A stretch of DNA of 64,000 nucleotides from Dicyema japonicum (Eukaryota > Dicyemida > Rhombozoa > Dicyemidae): positions 545,213 through 609,212 of the forward strand of contig RDEW01000038.1 of NCBI GenBank assembly GCA_011109175.1, given 5' to 3'. The notes beneath the pieces are model-generated. The model ran no database searches. It was not told the origin of the DNA and saw only the letters and a program-made list of their open reading frames with translations. Below, one piece after another: positions 19,430 to 30,165 of this stretch. Both the position numbers and the translations under genes were made by a program. Position 1 is the stretch's first letter. Every line of letters begins with the position of its first letter.

Positions 19430-20790
19430 CAGGAAATGCTTGAATTAATCTCAAACCTGACACACACACGAAGACTCCTGATTAGGACCTCCCAAGCTGC
19501 CCGTATATCTGTGGCGGACTGCCTATGTGAGTGTATTTAAAGGGCAGTTTTTTCGGACGACTCTGATGATTGGGTACGATTATTTTGCTTTGCTCCATTC
19601 ACACTATGCATACCCCATAGGAGGGGAAAGAAAAGAAATCACCTACGTCATTAGTAATGGAGAATGTCCACACATTCTTCTCAAGGAACCTATTGACAGA
19701 CTTAGAAAAGCTCACCTACAAATCCCAAAACCATGAGAAGCCAACATCGACTATGCTACCTGAAAATGCAACAGCTCGATGCTATCGATTCTCTCTTCCG
19801 GACAACTATTGAACGTATCACAAATGTAAAATTTGACGACCAAGGGAAGACCAAGCGACCCTACCCATTAGCCTGGGCGGACTGGGAATCTCTTCACCGA
19901 AAGATCTGGCTTGCCTTGCGTATCTATCCTCTTTGGGCTCCAGCCGACTGCTGATCAGGATGATTCTCCAACTCCAAACAGAATCATCTGAAATCACAGA
20001 TATGGAGAATTTGAAGGGGATGATGCCTGAGCAGAAAGACCATTACAAAACCATCTGCGAGGATAAATATGAGAGGCTTCTGAACCAATCAAACCAACAC
20101 AGACGTGCCTGTCTAGTCACTGGAAAATGCGAATCGAGTGGCGCATGGATCAATGCACTCCCCGTTGGTAGTCTCGGGACCCACCTAGACGACGATACTG
20201 TCCGCATCGGCATCTTCACCAGACTTGGACTAGAGATTTGCCGGACTCACAAATGCCGGATTTGTTATGGACACCATACCCTTTCTTGTCGAAGAAGTGC
20301 AGGACGATTTCCAAGACACAAGGCGATTAACAGAATTGTCAAGCGAGCCATGGAGTCTGCGGGATACCCAGCCATACTAGAATCTGTTGGTCTGGACAGA
20401 GAAACGAAAAACGTCCCGACGGAATCACAATTTTCCCATTTGAAGAGGGGAAACCTTTGGTCTGGGACGCTACTTGTGTCGACACGCTTTACCCGTCCGA
20501 CATTGTCGGGAGCGCGATAGACACACTGTATTCCGCGGAAAAAACGATGAGGGCAAGGAGAAGAAATACGAACCGCTACGCGACCGATTCGCGTTTTATC
20601 CGATAGTGGTCGAGACAACTGGAGGGATAAGTTGAAAATCGCTTCGCTTTCTAAAGAAACTTGGACGCTTAGCTACACTAAAAAGCCACGACGCACGTGA
20701 AATCCGGTGGCTTCTCTAGTTGATCTCTGTTGCAATCGTGAGAGGCTACAACGTCATTAATGTCGGCGGGTCTATTTTGGATGGATGGCA
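19430..20790 (+). mobile_element. NLR-A retrotransposon, internally deleted copy 1
   Basis: The 5-prime part gives ISNLTHTRRLLI-like sequence, RISVADCLCECI, SDDSDDWVRLFCFAP, KEITYVISNGECPHILLKEP and LRKAHLQIPKP (to 19,735). Immediately after, sequence jumps to thumb (QLDAIDSLFRTTIERITNV; LPISLGGLGISSPKDLACL), so the RT palm is deleted. The 195-codon frame 19,933-20,520 then carries [30 protein letters not shown] and [30 protein letters not shown] and [10 protein letters not shown] lie one base out of frame near 20,415-20,480, followed by [13 protein letters not shown] and a natural end near 20,740. Few differences from the copy at 34,330-35,480 suggest both are fairly young. Confidence 0.82.
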
Positions 20791-20913
20791 GTGTTAAATA
20801 AAATAATAAATTTATGTTGGTTAAATAAAGTTTGATTACCAAATTAAAAACTGCTTATTTTAAATTAATTAAATAATAGTTCTTTGTGGTCTTATGAAAA
20901 TAACTGTCAAAGG
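20791..20913. other. AT-rich spacer
   Basis: No feature recognised. Confidence 0.4.
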
Positions 20914-21180
20914 TTATTGAATGTGTAATAACAGAATGGAAGGTGTATGGGGCATGGAAATGGAATATTGAGGATGACTGTTGTGGAATCTGCCGGATGT
21001 CCTTCGAATCCTGTTGTGTTGAATGTACTTATCCAGGTGATGATTGTCCCATTGGTATAGGAAATTAATTATTTGATAGCCTGGAGTCACTGTCAACATT
21101 ATTTTCATAAACACTGCATCAATCGGTGGCTTTCCGCACAAAACTTTAAGTCCTGTCCTCTTTGCAGACGAGAATGGGAC
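20914..21180 (-). CDS. Unrecognised minus-strand frame
   Basis: 75 codons with [20 protein letters not shown] and an [14 protein letters not shown] stretch; the frame stays open upstream of the first ATG through KRTGLKVL. Composition is richer in P and H than the AT-driven frames here. No family was recognised, and no signal peptide or membrane segment is evident. It could be a fragment of a repeat. Confidence 0.2.
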   Translation of the reverse strand, partial: VPFSSAKRTGLKVLCGKPPIDAVFMKIMLTVTPGYQIINFLYQWDNHHLDKYIQHNRIRRTSGRFHNSHPQYSISMPHTPSILLLHIQ

Positions 21181-21195
21181 ACTAACGCTTAATTT

Positions 21196-22430
21196 CTATC
21201 TTCTATTAGTTTTATTTGACTTTTTTACTAATATGTAAACTAGATTTTTAAGCATAAAGAGTTGTTTTCCCAATGATAAGGAGATCAGAGACTTGGTATT
21301 TATAACACCAAACTGAGCTAATCTAGTATGTGCAGGGCCTATATCTGTTGGAAACGGGCCCATCCCACGGAAAGTGTATATGACTACAATAACTGAAAAC
21401 TTACCCCTGAAGATATAACCCCGAACATGCTGTGGTAAGAAACGGCAAACATTATAAAGAACCCCCCACCAAATAGACGTCAATACAATCATGAAATCAC
21501 AAACTATCTACAAAACAAAAAGAACGGCGCCTAAAAGCAAAAAAAACAACCAACACTAGATCGTCAAAACAACTACGGATACGCCGAATCGCGTTACTCG
21601 GAGAAATTAAAGGTAGAGAAATCGAAGGACTGGTAAACGAAATAGAAAAATACAACAACAGCCGAGGATATTAAGGGCAATACTAACTAGAAACAACACC
21701 CATAAAGGAAATCACGGTCATCGATCAGAAGAAGAGAATAGTAATGAATAGCCAAGATAAAGTATGCATAGTGTCTCAACACTTTAGAAAACTATTTAAC
21801 GTCCAGAATCAGAGTAGAATCATAGGCCGTTCCATCGATCTGGAAAACCCAAAAACAGTTGAGGAAACCTCATTTGCCATAGCCGAACTCAATAATGGAA
21901 AATCAGCAGTCCCTGAGGAGATGTTTCCCGGAAGAAGGAACCTTAATCCAATACAGAAACCTGGTAACACAAAAGGCCCGTTAAACAACCTTCAACTAAG
22001 TATTCTACTAAGACACTACGCCTGATCAGAATAAAGATAATTTTAATAAATTTCTATCTCCAATGAATTTCGAAACTGAAGATCAACCACAGATATACTA
22101 TGGGCACATAGGTGGTTCACTGTCGTGTGTTATAAGTATAAAACTTCTATTCATGTCCTGGGAATTGATCGTTCTCGTTCTCTCGACACTAAACAGAAAT
22201 AAATTGTTAAAAGTTGTCAAAAGCTCTGTGGATCCTGACGAGACACGTCTTATTCGAATTCTACTTAACGATACCCGCATGACTTTCAAAATTGGTAACT
22301 TGAAATCTACACCCTCACAAAAACCTCAGGTGACTCGTAAGGAGACACATTATCACCAATACTATTTATTTGGATCAGCGATAAATGACTTCAGAATTAA
22401 AGACTGAACTAATATACTTACTAGGATCGC
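21196..22430 (+). mobile_element. RTE-like non-LTR RT, degenerate
   Basis: In order on the plus strand: GREIEGLVNEIEKYNNSRGY (21,612-21,671), EITVIDQKKRIVMNSQDKVC, IVSQHFRKLFNVQNQSR, then TVEETSFAIAELNNGKSAVP, NLNPIQKPGNTKGPLNNL (finger box IPIxKPGK...LRPI), INRNKLLKVVKS-like sequence, TRLIRILLNDTRMTFKIG and, across frames, a degraded GxPQGDSLSP box near 22,330. The YADD region is not visible. The same family is present on the other strand at 23,584-25,397. The 98-codon minus frame is a shadow. Confidence 0.72.
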
Positions 22431-22795
22431 TATTTGGAGAAAATAAAGACACTAAAACAGGAAAATATTGGCGACAATTAATTTGGCCAAGTAACAGCGG
22501 ATTTAGTCAAGTAAGAGAAGGTTTTTTATACAATGCCGATTTCAACTATTTTTCCTTTATGAATAAGATAAAAAAGTAATATTAAATATTTTTTTAAATT
22601 GGAATAATAAAAATAATTTGTTGTTGGAGGCTGAAAATTCCGTATTCCCGCTAATATTGCTTCGAATTTGCGGAATATCCTCGCTTATATAAGTACTGAA
22701 CCAACTGCTATATTGTCTTTATAGATTTGGTAAGCGTTACAATTTTTCTATCAGAATTTCAATAAGAAATATTCTTTGGCTTCTCTAACAGATTC
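22431..22795. other. No recognised gene
   Basis: AT-rich. A segment near 22,660-22,710 (cggaatatcctcgcttatat) is unassigned. Confidence 0.4.
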
Positions 22796-23000
22796 CTCCA
22801 AACAACCACTGCTTGGGCAATATGTGGCCACAATTACTATTCCGTTTATTTATTTGAAACAAAGAATCACCAACATATTAGAAAGATACGTGGCCGTCAG
22901 GTGATCTCGGTCTCCTTTAGCATCCTTCTGTATGTCAATGGAGCACATGAGCCTTTTTGATGTCAAGATTTGCATTGTAGGCTCTCTTGATGAATTGTTA
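22796..23000 (-). mobile_element. Possible endonuclease scrap
   Basis: The minus strand reads INGIVIVATYCPSSGCLEES, similar to the V-x-x-x-Y-x-P strand of AP endonucleases of non-LTR elements. The flanks are uninformative, so the call is weak. Confidence 0.25.
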
Positions 23001-23583
23001 TACATGTAAGGTAGGTTGTATAGTGATTCTTTTTAATTCCACGTTTGAAAGATACGTCCGGAAGGTAAAGTTTAATCTGACCGAAAATGAGTTTTTCTAG
23101 AATTTTTTGAAAAGATATCGATTTTGATGAAGACACAAAAAAGTTATTGTCCTCTACGTTTTAGCAAGGAGGTGTTCTCACAGAGTTGGTGAAGCCCCGG
23201 AGAGTATTCCACATTCTCATGAGGGGAGTTCTGTTTTCTTAGAGAGAACATAAGGTTTATTCCAGACCCTCTTCTGTTTCATCTCTCCCTTGTTTATGAT
23301 CTCTCTCCAAAAAACGAATTTTCTCCCTAATTTCTTAGAGACGAATCCTTTCCTTGAATCTGTAGACTTAGCAATTTATTTCTTTCGTTAATGTATTGGT
23401 TTCGAAAGAAGGTTTTTTCGTGAAATGGATTGACTCTTAATAAAAATCCTTATTCCCTCACCCACTACACTATTGAAGTGGTACATCGAGGGACTTGAAG
23501 TTGCTTGGGTCAAAACCATACGAGTAGCAGTAGACTAATTATGAAAACATTCTCAAGTCGACATTATTGAGAGGATAAGTGTA
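23001..23583. other. No recognised gene
   Basis: Frames are short. The segment may belong to the 3-prime untranslated part of the RTE-like element that ends near 23,584, but no tail could be fixed. Confidence 0.35.
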
Positions 23584-25397
23584 ATGACTCCACCAGGGCA
23601 GCCAGAAGGGCAGTCACGTCTGATAATGTTCGTACCTATGTACTTTCGACGCATCCAGATCGCTCAAAATTTTTTGAATAACGTCCTCCGAGTCCCCGAT
23701 GAAAGATCCAACTTTCTTGCATGTTATCCACTTGTCCTCCATTCTCGCGTGCAACAAGATATACTAATTTCTTTCCGTTTGTCTGGGTTTACTACCAGTG
23801 ACCAGTCCTCAAGACTTTTAGTATAGTTCCCAGCGTATCCCTATCCCGGCAGACGAAATCAATATCATCGGCTTAGATTACTTCCATCACGTTAGAGAAA
23901 CAATTCTTTCTCCGGAGAGGTCTTAGAGCTGCCTTCGGATATATTATGAAAAGGATTGGGGATAACGAGTCTCCCTGTGGTGCGCCGGTTTCGGTTTTAA
24001 ATCTTGTTGAGTTGTAATTTCCCACGCGCACTGATAACAATGTGTTGGAGAGTAAAAATCTGATCATACGTGATGCATCCTCGTCTAGACTACTCTACAT
24101 TACGTGCATTAGTTTTTTGCGGTTGGTCGTGTCGACGGGATAAGTCAATTCCAAAGATTGAGATTTCTTCTTTGTGTTTCTGGCACATTGCACACATCCA
24201 CCTGTGGTTCCATACAACGTCTGCCGTTGACCTTCCAGGTCTGAATCCACTTTGACTTGGGTTCAAGAACTCATTTACAGCGCCTGAAATACGATCCAGC
24301 ACAACAAGGGGAAGAATTTTCCTTTCGTATTCATTAATGTAATCGGGCGTAGGCTGTTTAGATTTCCTCTTTCCTTTCCAGGTTTCTGATTTGGGATCAA
24401 GATTCCCCGCATCAATGGACTGTGACATTTGAACGTTCTCTTCAGGACTTTGCAGATTAACTCAGCCACTCTTTCTGGCGCGTATTTCAATAATTCTGCA
24501 TTCACGATGTCCGGTCCAGGGGCTATGCCATTCTTGAGCTTACCCAAAGCTGAAACGACTTCGTTATGCGTGATGCTTTGATTCAAATATCTGGGAATTC
24601 CTTCGAACGGTTCCAAGTTTTTATTGAGATTTAGTCGTTTTTTTGTAGAAAGCGGCAATTTTATTGCTGTTTGCCTGCATAGTATATAGTCGATTTGGTT
24701 AAATATATGGATTCGATTTCCACAGGAGTCTCTCCTCTGCCTTGTCCACGTCGTAATATGTCGTGCTGCATGTCGGAACGCCATGTTACAAAGGAATAGT
24801 CCAAATGACTCGTAGAAATGTATAAGGGCCTCCCCGGACAGAGTTCTGATCCTTCGAACCTGGCTGCCCAAGCAAGCTGATTCGTCTCGCTTTTTCCCCA
24901 CTTTGAATTCCAGTCTCCCGCTATAAAAAGCATGTAGGAGCTTGACAGGGATGAGCAAGCGATGATAAGGACGAGTAAAAATTGTCAAGTTCCTCTGCGA
25001 TTGCGGATACCCTCACTGTGGTCTGTGCATATACATTGATAATCAATAGAGTAGTATTATGGTTGTTTCCGAGGCGTATTTGGAAAATGACAATCCTATC
25101 GCTGATACTCCATGCTCTATGAGCTACCAGAGCTGCGTCCACGCGTATAGCGAACCCCATCCCATAATGTCAGCAGTCTGACGGCAACAGGAGCAGTCGA
25201 TACCCGTTCATTGTTTCATCCAGGCCATTGGGGACTTTAGTTTCCTGGAGACAGCATACAGATATTCCATATCGTTGGAGGTCCATACATAAGTGTTGTC
25301 TTTGTAAGTATGATGTTAGTCCTCTCACATTGAATGATCCAATAGTGAACATGGAAGATTGAATGCATGAAGAAGACATCTTGTACAAGAGAGGCAC
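23584..25397 (-). mobile_element. RTE-like non-LTR retrotransposon, nearly full-length relic
   Basis: Reading down the minus strand, the AP endonuclease begins FTIGSFNVRGLTSYLQRQHL and CCLQETKVPNGLDE (catalytic E present), then DRIVIFQIRLG, INVYAQTTVR, LFIAGDWNSKWGKSE and FNQIDYILC. The RT follows: ITHNEVVSALGKLKNGIAPG, ILIPNQKPGKERGNLNSLRP, NPSQSGFRPGRSTADVVWNH, IFGIDLSR (motif A), GAPQGDSLSPILFIIYPKAA and a thumb with DWSLVVNPDKRKEIS to 23,584. Motif C is only AEADDIDFV-like, near 23,870. The SDH box is lost to a deletion near 24,640. About six frameshifts break it. Repeat C sits directly on its 5-prime side. Confidence 0.85.
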
Positions 25398-25421
25398 GTC
25401 ACCACATCAACCACATTTTGA

Positions 25422-25695
25422 CTAATTTATATTAATTTAATATTTATTATTATTTATTATAATATGGCGAACCTTTGAATACATTTTTATATCATTTGGC
25501 GTGCAGATGCCACGTTTTTGTGGTTGGTTGTTTTGTGTTTGATTGCATTTTTCTGTTGTATTGTCATATTTTTTCCTCAAGATTATTTATATCATTGGAT
25601 TAATCTAATAGTGTTGAACGATGTCGTCAAAATGTCTTTATATATATTGGTAACCAATAAATATGGATTATTCTCCACTATTTGATTTTTCCGTC
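25422..25695 (+). repeat. Dispersed repeat C, copy 2
   Basis: Matches copy 1 at 12,142: ttttgactaatttatattaa, then atatggcgaacct, ttctgttgtattgtcata, atagtgttgaac and ctccactatttga. It lies just upstream (minus sense) of the RTE-like endonuclease start, so it could be the 5-prime UTR of that family or an unrelated neighbour. Confidence 0.75.
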
Positions 25696-25928
25696 AATTT
25701 TTTCATATCTTCAGTTTTCCAAAAATTATATTTTAATGAAAAAACTGATTTTTTATCATATTTCGAAATTTTATTGATTTTTATTTAAAAGTTTTATGTA
25801 TCTTTCCTACAAAAATTATCCATCTCACATTCGCAATCCGTCAATTAACCTGTCACCTATCAATCAATATTATTTGGTGTCTAATCAATAACTGTTTTTA
25901 TAATGAAGAATTTTTTAATAGTCTATAT
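25696..25928. other. AT-rich spacer
   Basis: No feature recognised. Confidence 0.4.
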
Positions 25929-26700
25929 CAGTGGTTCCAAAACTTTTTGAAGTGATTTTTTACACAATCATAATTATTAATATTTTCTGGAAAATATTTT
26001 TGAAAATTTTCTTTTAATTTTTTAAATGATTGTCGATTTTTGTGTGAACTTTAGAATTTAACGGATGTTTGCTTATTTCAATAAAATTATGTAAAACAGG
26101 AAAACATGCATGTTCTGCTACACATGTTTCCAAAATTCTAATTTTCTTGAAAAAGCTGTTAGATTGTCGCTGAAATCAAATATTGTGAAATTTTTCCTTG
26201 TGAAAGTAAAGAAAATTCATTCAATATACTGAAAATATCTGATAAATGAAAAATCTTCTTGCAGTGTAGAATCAAACAAATTATGAACAAAAACTAATAA
26301 TATTGATAATCCTTCAACATCAGTTGATTCGTCCAACTGAATAAAAAAATAATCAGAATTTTTAAGCGGAAAGCTAATTGATCTTTAATGTCATTGGAAA
26401 GATCATCAATGCACATCGTTACAGTCGAATTAATTTTCTGAGAATTATTATCCCATATAAGCAAGATAAAATTTTTTTTAAACAAGGTTTTATTAAAGAT
26501 TTCGTTATAGTGTGATATTCTCCATTTTTTGCAATAAGGTAACTTATCCAATATATATTAAAGATTATAATCAACTTCATAGAAAGCTTCAGTGGCTTTT
26601 AAATTTTCATCTTTTGGAAGTTTTTCCTTTAATCTTTCGACATATTTAAAGCAGCAAGCATTTTTTCAAAAAATTTGTGTTTATTTGTGGAGAAATGAAT
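25929..26700 (-). mobile_element. hAT transposon fragment with terminal repeat
   Basis: The plus strand begins CAGTGGTTCCAAAACTTTTT at 25,929, a typical hAT terminus in reverse. On the minus strand the frames read an N-terminal KIHFSTNKHKFFEKMLAALN, then SYLIAKNGEYHTI, KSLIKPCLKKILSCLYG, KINSTVTMCIDDLSNDIKDQ, LAFRLK, then LEFWKHV near 26,140. That order matches SCAND3/ZBED5-type hAT proteins, with the central and C-terminal catalytic parts largely deleted (about 300 codons missing). The far terminal repeat was not found; Tc1 sequence starts at about 26,710. Confidence 0.75.
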
Positions 26701-26704
26701 CTTG

Positions 26705-27740
26705 GTGTTATATGTAAACGTGCCTCTTAGTGAAATTTTTTCTGTTTTTATTTGATTCTTCATTAACTTGGAAATATACAGAAATTAGTATTAAAAAGCA
26801 CTTCGCAGAACCAAAGGAAGATCCAATTGTGCCACACGTTTCGAAATTTGTTGTTCCATCAAATCTTCTTTTGTATGTTTCTATCAATTTAAAACATTCT
26901 TTGGAAATTTTATTCCATTCCTCACAGCAGAATACTTTTAACTTCATTATATTTTTTGTTCTTCGGTACTTTACTCAATCAAAAGATAATTCATTCAATA
27001 TGATGAAAATATCGGATAAATGAATAATCTTCTTCAACGTTTTTCATAAATTTTCAATTGGGTTTAAGTCGGGATATTGGCTAGTTCATTTCAAAACATT
27101 TATTCCATTATTTTTCAACCATTCACTTGTTATTTTAGGTTTCTGAAATAGCACAAATATAGATTTTCTCTTATGTTCTAATACATTTTTTCGGAATAAC
27201 TCCATTCATAGAACTTCCAAATTTGGATCTTATCGAACAATTGACTCCCATCTCGTCTATAAAAATAACCTGTTGATTATCAATTTCAATTATTTTTCTG
27301 GCATATCTTCTATATTTATTGTAGAATTTCTCGTCATGGGTACAAATTGAGTTTAAATCCAAATGTCTCTAGCGTCCTATTTATTGTTGATAGAGAAGAG
27401 ACTTTTTGCACATCAAATAAAGAATTTTGTAAAATTTTCAGCGTATATGAAGAATCCTTGTCAATTCTTTTAGTCAAAAATAAGATGTCTGATGAATTAA
27501 GTTTTTTTTTCGTCCACAATTATTTCTTGTTGAGGCAAAACTTCTTGTATTTTTGTATTTTTTGACGATAGAAACAACTGTCTGGTTGTTAATACAGATG
27601 TCTTCGCTTATTTTTTGAATAAACCAACTCTGCTCATTATGTAATCTCCTGCGTGTCCATAGTCGACCCCCAGGTAGTGCAGAATGTGTGAAATTGTTTA
27701 CTCCCAGTGTGTATTCTTGTTTCAGTTGCTTTTTCAAACT
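26705..27740 (-). mobile_element. Tc1-like transposase relic, second catalytic Asp lost
   Basis: Minus-strand order: SWFIQKISEDICINNQTVVS (N-terminal HTH), KKYKNTRSF, GRKKNL, a second helical block LTKRIDKDSSYTLKILQNSL and STINRTLETFGFKLNLYP, then ARKIIEIDNQQVIFIDEMGV (first catalytic D, 27,290-27,231), NNGIN and YPDLNPIENLWKTLKKI (third catalytic residue E, about 27,085), EEWNKISKECFKLIETYKRR. The segment expected between the first D and DLNPIE is shortened by about 60 residues and lacks the DNAPxHxS box. Several frameshifts. A 26-bp string at 26,827-26,852 is shared exactly with 29,222-29,247. Confidence 0.78.
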
Positions 27741-28190
27741 GCATTATTCGGAGCATGCGCAAGATTTTTCCAGCAGAGAGCTTTAGCTCTCTCAAGTTGC
27801 AACAATGCTCAATCTGGTCGGCATACTCCTGGATTCTTCCTTCAGATATAGAAGATTTTAGAGATGTGTCTACCACGATTACGTCATCCGCATAAATAAG
27901 AAGACTAGTATTAATATTCCTCGGACGTGAGAACTCGCCATAAATATATTAAACAAAATAGGGCTCAATACTGAACCTTGAGGTACTTCTCTTTGAATGA
28001 TATTGCATCAGATATATATCCACACACCTTCACAAAAGATTGTCTTTCCTGAAGATAATTTCTTAGCCAAACAAAATAGGTATCTTGGAACACATGCTGA
28101 TACAAGCTGCTTTAACAACGCTTCATGGGATACACTGTCGAATGCTTTCGAGATATCAAGACATAATAAGTTTATTGCTCATTAATATTT
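27640..28190 (-). mobile_element. Jockey-like RT fragment (domains 2-5)
   Basis: From 28,185 down: motif A region LDISKAFDSVSHE in degraded form (LESIRQC, AFDSVSHEALLKQL across frames), then EVPQGSVLSP-like sequence, PRPRNINTSLLIYADDVIVV (motif C, 27,925-27,866), VDTSLKSSISEGRIQEYADQ and LRELKLSAGKILRMLRI. The order and the intact YADDV box identify the palm of an APE-type non-LTR element. Its downstream end overlaps the start of the Tc1 relic near 27,650-27,740, so the Tc1 copy probably inserted into it or both were joined by deletion. Confidence 0.72.
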
Positions 28191-28238
28191 TTGTTTTTAT
28201 AACTATTCATTTAATTAGTTTTGCGATAAAAGTTATAT

Positions 28239-28470
28239 TCATAGGAACTTAATAGACTTCTCGTCAGTAGAAAGAGTCTTCGTAAAAAACTTTTCAATAA
28301 AAACAGAATGTGATCTCCATTGTTCAATTTTCTTAGTTATATCCTCCATCCATTTTGAGGGCTCAAATTTTATTGTAGTAAGAGTTTGATAGGCAGTTTG
28401 CTCAGCATAAAAAATAATAGAGGAAATTTGATCAATCGACGTTGGGTGATTGACTTTAATCAAGCATTAA
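28239..28470 (-). mobile_element. R4/Dong-like retrotransposon N-terminal fragment
   Basis: 74 codons reading HPTSIDQISSIIFYAEQTAY, FEPSKWMEDITKKIEQWRS. The pattern (I-x-x-I-x-x-L-x-Y-A followed by P-x-W-x-x-x-I-x-x-K-I-x-x-x-R) is the linker just before the RT in R4/Dong-like elements, and matches KPRTPSKWREQICAKIAWR in the array elements at 47,125 and 57,367. Short, so moderate confidence. Confidence 0.4.
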
Positions 28471-29220
28471 TTACACGATTCACGCATTCGAAAATATCCA
28501 AATCAACTTTTACATAAGGAATTTTTTTCGTACGGGGTTTTGAAGAATGGAAAATTGACCGATTCGTCCGTAACTCCTCAATAAAAGTCGGTTCACAACG
28601 AGCATACAACTTGGCCTCAATAAATGTCAAAGACATATCAGGCTTAGAATCTGAGGTCCCCTTCGAATCATGTCCATTGCGTGGTAATTGTTGGCTTTTT
28701 TGGACGTATATCAGTTTCCTGAACTCAGGTTATTTCCTCGCCAAACTTAGACTTGAACCCTTCCAAGAGAATAGCCCACCTACCTCTGGGGACACGACCG
28801 AGTCTAGAGCGCGTGCTTTCAATAACCGAGGTAGCCATTGTTCTCGACAATCAGCTGTTGAGGAAGACATTATTGCTAGTAAAATTGAAAATTTAGTGTT
28901 GTTTTGCTGAGGACGAATCCTAGATGCATCCGCGGGGAAACATGTCGGACAAACTCGGCGGCGGTTCGATTTGGGTTTTCTTTACTCAATTCGGCACAGA
29001 ATTCCGCATAATCCGATGAATTTAGATGGTTCTTATCAACAACAACCATTAACCAGCAACGTGTTTTTATATATATCATCCAATGAATATAAATAATGAT
29101 CCCAAAAATATTTGACAGTTTGTAAATTTTCTGACAAAGTTATTAAATTATTTTCCAAATTTATTAAATTTACTGACAAAGTTATTAAATAAATAGGAAA
29201 ACCCTGTATCTAAGATCCCG
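28471..29220. other. No recognised gene; unrecognised frame 28,611-28,910 (+)
   Basis: A 99-codon plus frame with SGLESEVPFESCPLRGNCWL and an RARAFNNRGSHCSRQSAVEE stretch matches no family I know; its antisense 67-codon frame also reads smoothly. Near 29,130-29,190 an 18-base unit ctgacaaagttattaaat occurs twice about 45 bases apart. Confidence 0.3.
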
Positions 29221-29221
29221 T

Positions 29222-29440
29222 TTGTGCCACACGTTTCGAAATTTGTTTCACTAGGCGTCTCCATCGGCCTCTGCTTTGTGCATTCATACAGAAATAGTCG
29301 AGTATTTATTTTTAAACTCTGTTCCATTATCTGTTTGCAGAATCTCACAAATTACCTCAAAACAAATTTCTTTGAATGCTTCACAAATATAAAAATTGCA
29401 GATTTATTTTGCTAATTTCAATTCTTTCAATAATTTTCTG
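29222..29440 (-). mobile_element. Integrase core fragment
   Basis: The minus strand reads ICEILQTDNGTEFKNK (29,352-29,305), the second catalytic Asp box (DNGxEF) of an rve integrase. The frame then shifts and degrades. This is the upstream half of the type of domain whose downstream half lies at 13,120-13,645, but the two are far apart and need not be the same element. Confidence 0.5.
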
Positions 29441-29935
29441 TTTTACTGTTAAATAGGAGTGTAAACATTCTTTTGCAGTTTAATAAGTTGTAATGGCTAT
29501 TTCGATGAAAAGAAACCGACTTCAATGATAAAACGACATTAGCATGACATCTGACCTCATAAAAATGATTGATTGACAGGGTAGCCATCATGTGACGCGA
29601 CATATTTTATGATACGATACTTGTATCGTTAAACTGTGTGCAAGGAATCCTCGTAAACAAGCTGATATACGTGTTGGGCCAACTGCCACATTGTCGATTA
29701 TCGTATTTGTGCTTTCTGAATTTTCATGAGGTGGATATTCGTTAGCTTACTTTTAAATTCCTCCAAATCTATTGCTGAGTGAGTAATTTGTCTTGGTTAA
29801 GTTGGGATCCGCTAATCGTCTAAGCGATTAGGTTGTCATTCAACGAGTGTTGCCCAGAACTACTCGGATGGCTCTAGTATACGGTTCTTATCTTAAAAAT
29901 CCGCACGGCAACAGTGATTCCACATTCAGAAAGCT
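29441..29935. other. No recognised gene
   Basis: A small imperfect hairpin (ctaatcg, 6-base loop, cgattag) lies at 29,812-29,831. Nothing else recognised. Confidence 0.4.
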
Positions 29936-29939
29936 TGCG

Positions 29940-30165
29940 GCATATTGCAGTTCGTAATCTTTGTTGGTTGTCTATTTCTCTTCTTCCCCTCTCTTATGGG
30001 TATGCATTTTTGCATGGAGCGAAGTAAAATTATCGTACCCAATCATCAGAGTAAGGTCGAAGAGACTGCTTTTTCAATACATTTGTATAGGGAGTCCACA
30101 ACACATATACGGCCAGTTTTGGAAATCCTGATCAGGAGCCATCGTCAGGTTTAAACTACCTGTGT
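29940..30165 (-). mobile_element. NLR-A retrotransposon 5-prime ORF fragment
   Basis: DNA match to 35,100-35,300 (for example tcgtacccaatcatcagagt shared, and gcatggagcgaagtaaaatt versus gaatggagcgaagcaaaata). On the minus strand this is the segment encoding the SDDSDDW..LFCFAP block of NLR-A. It is an isolated 226-base piece, showing that this family left more 5-prime scraps. Confidence 0.65.

Noticed and set aside
20265-20618. 117-codon minus-strand frame
   Set aside because: Antisense of the NLR-A RPDG region at 20,265-20,618; an equivalent shadow appears at 34,490-34,732 on the other strand.
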